DNA of 5,112 nt from Nitrosotalea sp. GTDB lineage: Archaea > Thermoproteota > Nitrososphaeria > Nitrososphaerales > Nitrosopumilaceae. A program made the translations under genes and the position numbers. The first letter of the stretch is position 1, and each line of letters starts with the position of its first letter. The notes under the pieces are model-generated. The model worked only from the letters and a program-made list of their open reading frames with translations, ran no database searches and had not been told where the DNA came from. Positions 1-5,112 of the stretch are shown here, one piece after another. The stretch spans positions 1 to 5,112 of the forward strand of contig JAKEIJ010000067.1 in the NCBI GenBank assembly GCA_022545805.1, given 5' to 3'.

Positions 1-314
1 GTTTGAGGAGGATGTGATAGATCGCTATCCATTACAACCACTGCATCACCCTTGGCACATTCAATGCCGGTAACAATGGCTGAGCTTAATCCCCGCTTGT
101 TTTCACGGCGTATTAACTGGATTGAATATCCAGAGTTTGCCGAGTTTTTTGCATACTCTTCAACAGTTTGACTTGTACCATCTGGAGAATTGTCATCGAC
201 TACAATGATCTCTGCATTCATTTCGCGTGTTAATGCTGTACGCAGTGAATCAAGTATTTTTATGATATTTTTTGATTCATTATAAGTAGGAATAACAATG
301 GAAAGAGAACGCAT
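1..314 (-). CDS. Family-2 glycosyltransferase, dolichol-phosphate mannose synthase-like (5' part only)
   Basis: The first 104 codons of a GT-A fold glycosyltransferase are visible; the rest lies beyond the left edge. Visible motifs are VIPTYNES (residues 7-14, start of the nucleotide-binding fold), VVDDNSPDGT (38-47), a basic RENKRGLSSAI segment (70-80) and VVMDSDLSHPP (92-102), which carries the DxD metal/nucleotide-sugar motif. This set is typical of the DPM1-type branch of GT2, which moves mannose (or another hexose) from a nucleotide sugar to a polyprenyl phosphate at the cytoplasmic face of the membrane for protein or surface glycosylation. The donor cannot be read from this part, and any C-terminal membrane segments are unseen. 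ATG at 314 was chosen because SIVIPTYNE then follows a short N-terminus; an in-frame ATG at 326 would add four residues (MLTK). The gene lies 77 bases after hemD on the same strand, so it may be a distal operon member or have its own promoter. Confidence 0.9.
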   Translation of the reverse strand, partial: MRSLSIVIPTYNESKNIIKILDSLRTALTREMNAEIIVVDDNSPDGTSQTVEEYAKNSANSGYSIQLIRRENKRGLSSAIVTGIECAKGDAVVVMDSDLSHPPQ

Positions 315-315
315 C

Positions 316-360
316 TTAGTTAACATCTCTTTTGATATCGAATTCAAGTTCTTCTATCAT
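316..360 (-). other. Possible 14-codon leader ORF before the glycosyltransferase
   Basis: An ATG at 360 opens a short frame encoding MIEELEFDIKRDVN. It ends with TAA at 318-316, one base before the glycosyltransferase ATG at 314, and an in-frame TAA lies three codons before its start. The spacing would suit termination-reinitiation coupling. However, a frame of this length can arise by chance, no clear Shine-Dalgarno sequence precedes it, and the peptide matches nothing I recognise. It is listed as a candidate only. Confidence 0.2.
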
Positions 361-376
361 TTCTGATTATCATTCC

Positions 377-388
377 ATTATTAAAATT
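377..388 (-). promoter_or_regulatory. Weak TATA-like sequence after hemD
   Basis: On the minus strand this reads AATTTTAATAAT, resembling an archaeal TATA box. A start site about 25 bases downstream would fall near 355-360, within the hemD-glycosyltransferase spacer, and would give the glycosyltransferase mRNA a leader of about 40 bases. The sequence is AT-rich anyway, so this may be chance. It is the only promoter-like signal in the 77-base gap. Confidence 0.28.
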
Positions 389-391
389 GCT

Positions 392-1189
392 TTACTTGGA
401 AAAGTGGCTCTTAATTGCCTCTACTGCGCCCTGTACCGTGTGTACATCAGATGTGAATGGTTTTGCCCCAAATTTCTTGAGTTCATCTGCAGTAAATGGC
501 CCTATAGCAACAGCAGTGGTTTTTTCTAGATGATTATGCAGGGTTTTCTTGTCCATATCAGACAACATGATATCAAAAAATGCTCGTACTGATGAGGCAC
601 TAGTAAATATTATTCCATCCACTTTGTTTTGTAAAAAAAGTTCCTTGAATTCTGTCCAATAGGATAATGCACTAGAAGACTTGACATCATACAGATAGAC
701 CTCTTTTACCTTGAGTCCTATTTTTTTCAGCAGCTGTGCAAGAAATGGAGTTGATGCACCACTTCGCGGTACAATTACTTTTTTTCCTTCTGCATTAAGA
801 AGTGTAAAAACTTCGCCCACTCCAACAGATGAAAATCGTTCTGGAACATGTGACACCCTAATGCCCTCAGATTCAAGTGCTGCCTTTGTTTTTGGTCCCA
901 CTGCAATTACAATAGTATTTGCAACTGCAAGCTGGAGTTTTTCATATTTTGAGATCTTTTTTGCAGTATCAAACAAGAGCTTGACTGCCTTTGAACTCAT
1001 GAAGACAGAATAATCAGGATCATCTTTTTTGACAGCATCGAGGAATTCATCAACCATCTCCTTTCCTTTGCTTACCAGTTCTATTGTTGGCAGCGAGATT
1101 GCTTTTGCCTTTGCTTTAGACACTAGCTTGGTAAACTCTTCAGAATCTTCCTTTGATCTGGTAATAGCGACAACTTTTCCTTGCATCAT
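392..1189 (-). CDS. hemD: Uroporphyrinogen-III synthase
   Basis: This enzyme closes linear hydroxymethylbilane with inversion of ring D to give uroporphyrinogen III, the substrate of the CobA encoded just upstream. HemD is poorly conserved, so the call rests on fold signatures and context. The 265-residue length is normal. There are two similar alpha/beta halves: TRSKEDSEEF near the N-terminus (10-19), SSKAVKLLF (65-73), AVGPKTKAAL (96-105), PRSGAS at the crossover (141-146), VYLYDV (164-169), FTSASSVRAFF (195-205), AIGPFTADEL (228-237) and the usual late segment HTVQGAVEAI (250-259). The start is either ATG 1189 or the adjacent ATG 1186. A GGAG at 1198-1195, inside the end of cobA, is 5 and 8 bases from them respectively, so the second is quite possible. 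One base separates it from the cobA stop, indicating co-translation. A fused HemD-CobA is ruled out by the separate frames. Confidence 0.93.
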   Translation of the reverse strand: MMQGKVVAITRSKEDSEEFTKLVSKAKAKAISLPTIELVSKGKEMVDEFLDAVKKDDPDYSVFMSSKAVKLLFDTAKKISKYEKLQLAVANTIVIAVGPKTKAALESEGIRVSHVPERFSSVGVGEVFTLLNAEGKKVIVPRSGASTPFLAQLLKKIGLKVKEVYLYDVKSSSALSYWTEFKELFLQNKVDGIIFTSASSVRAFFDIMLSDMDKKTLHNHLEKTTAVAIGPFTADELKKFGAKPFTSDVHTVQGAVEAIKSHFSK

Positions 1190-1190
1190 T

Positions 1191-1931
1191 TCATCTCCAC
1201 CCTATCTTTTCAGAGAGGTTTACTACCTTGCCCACTACAATTATGGACGGGGGTTTGATCTTTGCCTCACTGATCTTTTTAGTTATGTTTGAAAGCGTAC
1301 CTTTGATCATCCGGTGTTCATCAGTTGTTCCGTTTTGAATTACTGCAACAGGTGTATTCTTGCTTAATCCTCCGCTGATTAGTTTCTTGGATATGATTTC
1401 AATTCTTGAGAGGCCCATCATGATTACAATGGTATCTACTGCCTTTGCAAGTCTCTTCCAGTCAACTACACCTTCAGATTTCTTTGCATCCTCATGGCCT
1501 GTCACAAACACTACAGATGATGCAAACTTTCTGTGTGTAAGTGGTATGCCAGAATACTCTGCAGAACCTATACCTGATGTAATGCCAGGAATTATTTCGT
1601 ACTTGACCTTGTGCTTGCGAAGAAATTCTGCTTCTTCTCCTCCACGTCCAAAGATGAAAGGATCTCCACCCTTTAGTCTTACAACATTTTTATTTTTTTT
1701 TGCAAATTTTACCATCATGTCATTTGTTGTATCTTGATGTTTGTAGTCATCACCAACATCTCTTCCGACATACATCTTTTCAGCTCTTTTTGGAATCATG
1801 GCAACTATTTTTTTGCTTACCAGTCTGTCATAGAGGACAACATCTGCAGACTTGATAGATTCAACAGCCTTTAGTGTGATAAGTTTGGGATCTCCAGGAC
1901 CCGCACCAACAATGAAAACTTTGCCCGTCAT
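1191..1931 (-). CDS. cobA: Uroporphyrinogen-III C-methyltransferase (SUMT)
   Basis: This enzyme transfers two methyl groups from S-adenosylmethionine to C2 and C7 of uroporphyrinogen III, making precorrin-2, the branch point for cobalamin, siroheme and Ahb-type heme synthesis. At 246 residues it is a stand-alone SUMT without the CysG dehydrogenase domain. Family motifs are all present: VGAGPGDPKLITLKA (8-22, first SAM-site loop), YDRLVS (34-39), RLKGGDPFIFGRGGEE (85-100), PGITSG (115-120), GIPLTHR (128-134), VTGHE (143-147), MGL (172-174) and PPSIIVVGKVV (227-237). The long RLKGGDPF motif and GIPLTHR separate it from later precorrin methyltransferases such as CobI or CbiF. The ATG overlaps the hemC stop in an ATGA arrangement, so translation is probably coupled; only a weak GAGG 13 bases upstream is seen. 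The gene sits between hemC and hemD although its product acts after HemD. Confidence 0.97.
   Translation of the reverse strand: MTGKVFIVGAGPGDPKLITLKAVESIKSADVVLYDRLVSKKIVAMIPKRAEKMYVGRDVGDDYKHQDTTNDMMVKFAKKNKNVVRLKGGDPFIFGRGGEEAEFLRKHKVKYEIIPGITSGIGSAEYSGIPLTHRKFASSVVFVTGHEDAKKSEGVVDWKRLAKAVDTIVIMMGLSRIEIISKKLISGGLSKNTPVAVIQNGTTDEHRMIKGTLSNITKKISEAKIKPPSIIVVGKVVNLSEKIGWR
1195..1198 (-). promoter_or_regulatory. Shine-Dalgarno sequence of hemD within the cobA 3' end
   Basis: GGAG on the minus strand overlaps the last codons of cobA. It lies 5 bases from ATG 1189 and 8 bases from ATG 1186. It matches the core complement of the archaeal 16S rRNA 3' end and supports internal initiation at hemD on a polycistronic mRNA. 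The spacing slightly favours the second ATG. Confidence 0.55.
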
Positions 1932-2863
1932 TTGCTATTCCATTCCTCTACTTTTTCTCTCCAGTCCTTTGCAATATCTGCAATTCCTTTTTCTTTGAGT
2001 TCTGTTGCAACTTGTTTACCAAGATCATTTGCTTTGCTTGTTTCTGAATCTTTTTCCACCATTATAGATTTGCTTCCATCTATTGAATATACAATCACTT
2101 TTAATTTTAGTCGGTCATTATCTCTGTGTGCAAACGCTCCAACTGGAAACCTGCATCCTGAATCTACAAACATTGAAAGCGACCTCTCTGCCTCTACTGC
2201 ATTTCTAGTCTCTGGATCCTCGATTTTTTGCAGCAATTCTATCAGAGAAGTATTATCTTTCCTGGATACGATGCCTAATGCTCCCTGTCCAGGCGAGGGA
2301 GGAAATGTATCCATGGACAACTTTTGGAATTTCACATCAAGGCCCAATCGTGAGATTCCTGCCTGGGCCAATACAATACCGTCAAACTCTCCATCATAGA
2401 CTTTTCTGATTCGGGTTTCAATGTTGCCTCTGATTGGTTTTACCACAAGGTCTGGTCGTACTCGTATAATCTGAACTGCCCTTCTCAAGCTACTTGTGCC
2501 AATGAGTGCCCCCTTTTTTATTGTGTTCAATGTGGTACCGTCATTTGTGATAAAAACATCATTTGCTTCTTCCCGTATTGGAATGCAGGCAAGAACCAGA
2601 TCGTCTGGTAATTCCGCAGGAATATCTTTTAGACTATGCACTGCAAAGTCAACTTTTTTTTCTGCAACTGCTCTATCAATCTCTTTTTCAAATATTCCTT
2701 TTTGGTTTATTGTAAAAAGAGGACGTGCATCGGTATCACCCTGTGTCTTTATTGTAACTATCTCAAATTCAGTACCAGGAGATTTTTTTTTAAGCTCTGA
2801 CACTACCCAGTTTGTCTGAGTAAGTGAAAGTTGGCTGCCTCTTGTTCCTATAACATACTTCAT
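1928..2863 (-). CDS. hemC: Hydroxymethylbilane synthase (porphobilinogen deaminase)
   Basis: This enzyme joins four porphobilinogen molecules head-to-tail into hydroxymethylbilane in the cytoplasm, using a covalent dipyrromethane cofactor. The 311-residue length is normal. Motifs in order: GTRGSQLSL (6-14), KTQGD (39-43), GIFEKEI (56-62), VDFAVHSLKDIPAELP (71-86, with the catalytic Asp at about 80), GTSSLRR (122-128), RGNIETRIRK (145-154), LAQAGISRLG (165-174), PGQGALGI (191-198) and DSGCRFPVGAFA (234-245). Cys237 is the expected cofactor attachment site. The cofactor-binding arginines of GTSSLRR and RGNIETR are present, so the enzyme looks functional. The start is fixed by the ATGA overlap with the hemL stop and by a GGTGA at 2872-2868, four bases before the ATG. 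An A9 run encodes residues 25-27 (Lys-Lys-Lys). Confidence 0.98.
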   Translation of the reverse strand: MKYVIGTRGSQLSLTQTNWVVSELKKKSPGTEFEIVTIKTQGDTDARPLFTINQKGIFEKEIDRAVAEKKVDFAVHSLKDIPAELPDDLVLACIPIREEANDVFITNDGTTLNTIKKGALIGTSSLRRAVQIIRVRPDLVVKPIRGNIETRIRKVYDGEFDGIVLAQAGISRLGLDVKFQKLSMDTFPPSPGQGALGIVSRKDNTSLIELLQKIEDPETRNAVEAERSLSMFVDSGCRFPVGAFAHRDNDRLKLKVIVYSIDGSKSIMVEKDSETSKANDLGKQVATELKEKGIADIAKDWREKVEEWNSK

Positions 2864-4137
2864 GATTTCACCACTTGCAATGCCTTTTCATAAGACGATA
2901 TGGTATCTTTGATGTCATCTGTAGAGTGTGCATATGACAAAAATACTGTTTCAAATTGTGATGGTGCAACAAACACTTTATTTTTTAACAATGTCTCAAA
3001 CAGTTTTTTGAACTTTAACATGTCTGCTTTTTTTGCAGAAGAATAATCCACTACTTTATCATCGGTGAAAAAGATCTGAAACATTGATGATATTGAATTA
3101 ATCTGGTGAGGAATTTTCATGTCTGATGCCATATCATGAATTGCTGATACCAGCTTGGTACAGTTCTTTTCAAGTTTTGGGTACAATTTTGACTGGAGTT
3201 TGTTCATGGTTTTGATAGAAGATACCCCAGCAGTGACAGATACAGGATTTCCTGCGTATGTGCTTGCCTGATAGACCTTGCCCTCAGGGGAGAGCATATC
3301 CATTATCTCACTTTTTCCGCCCACTGCTGCAATTGGAAAACCATTTCCTAGTGCCTTGCCAAGTGTGGTAACATCAGGTTTTATTCCAAAATATTTTTGA
3401 GCTCCACCTGGAGACATTCTAAATCCAGTCACTACTTCGTCAAAAATTAATACAATGTTTTTTTCTTGGGTAATTTTTCTAATGTCATATAGAAAATTCT
3501 TTGCAGGTAAGATCAGGCCCATATTTGCAAGAACTGGTTCTACAATTACTGCTGCAACATCATCTTCTTTTTCTACCAATGATTGCAACTCGTCTGAATT
3601 GTTATATTGTACAACAAGAGTATTTTTTGATACTTCATCCAAGCTTCCTTCAGATACGGGTATTCCAATGTGTGCTGCACCAGAACCTGCCTTAACCAGT
3701 ACATAATCGTGTGCACCATGGTAACATCCTTCAAATTTTATTATTTTTTTCTTTTTTGTAAATCCCCTTGCCAATCTAATTGCAGTCATGGTGGCCTCGC
3801 TGCCAGTGTTTACAAGACGGACTTTATTCATGGATGGAAAATTTTTTGATATTAATTCAGAAAGATCTACTTCGATCTCAGTAGGTGCACAGTATAGAGT
3901 TCCCTTTTCTAGTTGATTTTTTACATCAGTGATTATTTCTTTTCGTCCATGTCCAAGAAGCAGTGCTCCATATGCGTTGCAGTAATCAAGGTAACGCTTC
4001 CCATCTACATCATATATCATGCTGCCCTTGGCCTTTTTTACAAAGAACGGATAAGGATCATAGTATCTCACAGGACTGTTTATGCCAGATGGGATGAATT
4101 TTTTGGCACGTGCAAACAGGTTCTTGGAGCTTGCCAT
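2860..4137 (-). CDS. hemL: Glutamate-1-semialdehyde 2,1-aminomutase
   Basis: A PLP enzyme that converts glutamate-1-semialdehyde, delivered by HemA, to 5-aminolevulinate, the first committed tetrapyrrole precursor of the C5 pathway. The 425 residues match the family. Motifs: PSGINSPVR (16-24, HemL hallmark), NTGSEATMTAIRLAR (110-124), GCYHGAHD (137-144), the gating-loop region AGSGAAHIGIP (150-160), VEPV (199-202), FDEVVTGFR (232-240, with the PLP-nitrogen Asp233), TTLGKALGNGFP (257-268, PLP-lysine Lys261) and STYAGNP (292-298). The gating loop and SGINSPVR separate it from ornithine or GABA aminotransferases. Two positions differ from the textbook sequence: Val236 stands where many HemLs have Met, and STYAGNP replaces GTLSGNP. 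It is the first gene of the operon; a TATA-like box about 29 bases before the ATG suggests a leaderless or almost leaderless mRNA. No hemA or hemB is directly upstream. Confidence 0.98.
   Translation of the reverse strand: MASSKNLFARAKKFIPSGINSPVRYYDPYPFFVKKAKGSMIYDVDGKRYLDYCNAYGALLLGHGRKEIITDVKNQLEKGTLYCAPTEIEVDLSELISKNFPSMNKVRLVNTGSEATMTAIRLARGFTKKKKIIKFEGCYHGAHDYVLVKAGSGAAHIGIPVSEGSLDEVSKNTLVVQYNNSDELQSLVEKEDDVAAVIVEPVLANMGLILPAKNFLYDIRKITQEKNIVLIFDEVVTGFRMSPGGAQKYFGIKPDVTTLGKALGNGFPIAAVGGKSEIMDMLSPEGKVYQASTYAGNPVSVTAGVSSIKTMNKLQSKLYPKLEKNCTKLVSAIHDMASDMKIPHQINSISSMFQIFFTDDKVVDYSSAKKADMLKFKKLFETLLKNKVFVAPSQFETVFLSYAHSTDDIKDTISSYEKALQVVKS
2868..2872 (-). promoter_or_regulatory. Shine-Dalgarno sequence of hemC within the hemL 3' end
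   Basis: GGTGA on the minus strand lies four bases before the hemC ATG and inside the last codons of hemL. It is an exact match to the complement of the archaeal 16S rRNA tail. It supports the chosen start and translation from a shared message. Confidence 0.6.
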
Positions 4138-4160
4138 TTACATGGAAATGAACTGGATTG

Positions 4161-4170
4161 TAATTATAAT
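4161..4170 (-). promoter_or_regulatory. Probable TATA box of the hemL operon
   Basis: ATTATAATTA on the minus strand is centred about 29 bases before the hemL ATG. Archaeal transcription usually starts about 25 bases after the box centre, which puts the start at about 4138-4141 and gives almost no 5' leader. That fits the missing Shine-Dalgarno sequence in front of hemL. A second AT-rich stretch (CATATAG) lies a few bases further upstream and could serve instead. No riboswitch could fit in the remaining space. Confidence 0.5.
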
Positions 4171-4178
4171 CTATATGG

Positions 4179-4200
4179 AAAAATGGGATTGTGCTAAAAA
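4179..4200 (-). terminator. Oligo-T terminator-like sequence after the HYR/RTX-like gene
   Basis: Two T5 runs, at 4200-4196 and 4183-4179 on the minus strand, follow the TAA stop at 4204-4202. Archaeal RNA polymerase often terminates at such U-runs without a hairpin, and no hairpin is evident. It lies between the stop codon and the hemL TATA-like box, where a terminator is expected. The signal is short and may be leaky. Confidence 0.4.
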
Positions 4201-4201
4201 T

Positions 4202-5112
4202 TTAGCGGAGTTTTGTCTGGCAGTTTGTAACCAAATCGTTTGAAGGACTGCCAAGGCTACATGTGTTCTGTCCAGTGCCACCCTGGATGATGTTGTGTCC
4301 AGTGCCGACAAAGACTTGCATGTTTCCGGCTCCTCCTTTTATGATATTATCACCGTTGCCTGCGTATATGGTATTGGTGCCATTTCCTGCGTAGATGATG
4401 TTGCTACCGTCACCTGCAATTACACAATCTCCAGATGGACCCTCGTGGATTACATCATTGCCATCTAGTCCAATTATCAAGTTTGGCACAGATGAGCCGG
4501 TTAGTGTTTCTGTTCCATTTGTTCCCATCACCAAGTTGTAATCAGATGATGGTTTTCCACATGCAAGAACTGTAACTGTTTGATCTAGTGTCTTTTCGTT
4601 TCCAAACTTGTCAATCGCAGTCCATTGGATTATGGTTTTACCAATATGGAATAGTCCTGTAGAGTTGCTTGTTATCTTTGGAGTTGTGTCTATTATTCCG
4701 GTACCATTGGCATTTCCTATCACAAGTGGTGTTGCAAATGCTGTTGCATCAGTTGTGATGTCATTAGGAATTACCAAGTGTGGTGGTGATCTATCTACAA
4801 CTTGAATCAACTGTGTGGCGTTTGCCTTGTTACCAGATTCATCAGTTGCAATCCAAGTGATAGTGGTATTTCCAAATTGGAATAATGCTGGAGCATCATT
4901 TGTTGTTGAGGCTACCTTTACGTTATCGCTAGCTGTTGGGCTTCCAATATTTACAATAGTTCCAGTGGAACTTGTTGCATTTACTATAATATCATGTGGT
5001 GCAATTATCTTTGGTGCAGTGATATCAACTACATCGATTGTTTGAGTACCATTGGATACATTTCCGGATACATCCTTTGCAGTCCAGAGTACGATACTCT
5101 TTCCTAGTGGGA
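4202..5112 (-). CDS. Large HYR-domain surface protein with C-terminal RTX-like nonapeptides (3' part only)
   Basis: The final 302 complete codons of a longer protein are visible and the frame is open to the right edge. A TTG at 4810 in this frame is an internal Leu codon, not a start. The visible part begins in one HYR module and continues with two full ones, recognisable by WTAKDVSGN, WIATDESGN and WTAIDKFGN with preceding TAP/SPP and PHDI/PNDI turns; these are immunoglobulin-like beta folds of extracellular proteins. After a 12-residue linker come ten nonapeptides related to the RTX calcium-binding repeat, then a short polar tail ending TKLR. Four cysteines lie in the last ~120 residues and nine N-x-S/T sequons are visible. 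No C-terminal membrane segment is seen, so it is either secreted or anchored through its unseen part. The likely role is cell-surface structure, adhesion or ion binding, an inference from domains only. It lies 64 bases upstream of hemL and probably has no pathway link. Confidence 0.92.
   Translation of the reverse strand, partial: PLGKSIVLWTAKDVSGNVSNGTQTIDVVDITAPKIIAPHDIIVNATSSTGTIVNIGSPTASDNVKVASTTNDAPALFQFGNTTITWIATDESGNKANATQLIQVVDRSPPHLVIPNDITTDATAFATPLVIGNANGTGIIDTTPKITSNSTGLFHIGKTIIQWTAIDKFGNEKTLDQTVTVLACGKPSSDYNLVMGTNGTETLTGSSVPNLIIGLDGNDVIHEGPSGDCVIAGDGSNIIYAGNGTNTIYAGNGDNIIKGGAGNMQVFVGTGHNIIQGGTGQNTCSLGSPSNDLVTNCQTKLR
4256..4525 (-). repeat. Ten in-register RTX-like nonapeptide repeats
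   Basis: Ninety consecutive residues divide into ten nine-residue units without an insertion, from GTNGTETLT to GGTGQNTCS. Position 4 is Gly in eight of ten and position 8 is aliphatic in nine of ten, as in the GGxGxDxUx pattern of RTX parallel beta-rolls. Position 6, Asp in the classic motif, is Asn in six units, Asp in two, Glu in one and Met in one. AGNGTNTIY and AGNGDNIIK are adjacent near-copies, with similar DNA (a repeated cctgcgta on the plus strand), suggesting local duplication. Confidence 0.8.
4562..5023 (-). repeat. Two complete tandem HYR modules of 77 residues each
   Basis: The Trp codons of WTAKD, WIATD and WTAID lie at 5084, 4853 and 4622 (lower coordinate), exactly 231 bases apart each time. 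The VVD codons at 5024 and 4793 give the same 231-base step. The units 5023-4793 and 4792-4562 are therefore equal in length with no net indel; a further partial unit runs off the right edge. Sequence identity between units is only moderate, so this is an old array under length constraint, not a recent duplication. Confidence 0.8.

Noticed and set aside
332..1292. Plus-strand open frames opposite hemD and the end of cobA (332-529, 711-1013, 1029-1292)
   Set aside because: They lie antisense to clearly recognisable genes, have low-complexity Ser/Phe-rich translations with no family motifs, and no plausible start signals. They are shadows of the minus-strand genes.
1360..3706. Plus-strand open frames opposite cobA, hemC and hemL
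   Set aside because: The same reasoning applies: the minus-strand genes carry full sets of conserved motifs across these spans, and the antisense translations show none.
4138..4146. Small inverted repeat (CCAT-GTAA-ATGG) across the hemL start as a regulatory hairpin or operator
   Set aside because: The pairing is only four base pairs and does not extend further. This is expected by chance and too weak for a stable hairpin.
4256..4525. Periodic repeats as a possible CRISPR or DNA-level repeat array
   Set aside because: The periodicity is of 27 bases in frame with codons and encodes a nonapeptide protein motif. There are no identical repeats separated by unique spacers.
4202..4810. A separate 202-residue gene starting at 4810
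   Set aside because: The codon at 4810 is TTG within a continuous open frame that runs to 5112, and the HYR module spans it. It is an internal Leu codon, not a gene start.
4608..5045. Hydrophobic plus-strand frames that look like small membrane proteins
   Set aside because: They mirror the Val/Thr/Ile/Asn-rich HYR repeats on the other strand. Antisense of such codons automatically gives Ile/Val/Ala-rich peptides.

Overview
The window looks like part of a chromosome from an ammonia-oxidising archaeon (Nitrososphaerota/Thaumarchaeota). This is an inference from several things. The siroheme-type tetrapyrrole genes are packed in the order hemL-hemC-cobA-hemD. The transcription signals are archaeal: a TATA-like box about 29 bases before a start codon, and oligo-T stretches after a stop codon. 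The DNA is moderately AT-rich (roughly 40% GC by eye), with many AAA lysine codons. A large HYR-domain surface protein, a class common in these archaea, lies next to the operon. No rRNA or other strict taxonomic marker is present. All genes supported here are on the minus strand, so they read from the right edge to the left.

Right part (5112 to 4202): the C-terminal part of a large secreted or surface protein whose N-terminus is outside the window. It has tandem HYR (hyalin-repeat) modules with an exact period of 77 residues. These are followed by a 12-residue linker and ten in-register nonapeptides that resemble the RTX/haemolysin calcium-binding repeat but carry Asn rather than Asp at most position-6 sites. 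A 63-base gap follows, with T-rich terminator-like sequence and a TATA-like box.

Centre (4137 to 392): four genes, each starting at or within a few bases of the previous stop. They are hemL (glutamate-1-semialdehyde aminotransferase), hemC (hydroxymethylbilane synthase), cobA (uroporphyrinogen-III C-methyltransferase) and hemD (uroporphyrinogen-III synthase). Together with HemA and HemB, which must be encoded elsewhere, they turn glutamyl-tRNA into precorrin-2. That is the branch point toward cobalamin, siroheme and, where the Ahb route exists, heme.

Left part (391 to 1): a 77-base spacer with a weak TATA-like sequence and a possible 14-codon ORF, then the first ~104 codons of a family-2 glycosyltransferase resembling dolichol-phosphate mannose synthase, cut by the window edge.

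The operon itself is ordinary. The less ordinary material is the Asn-type nonapeptide array at the end of the HYR protein and two small leader-region arrangements. Nothing in the window amounts to a clearly new multi-gene system.
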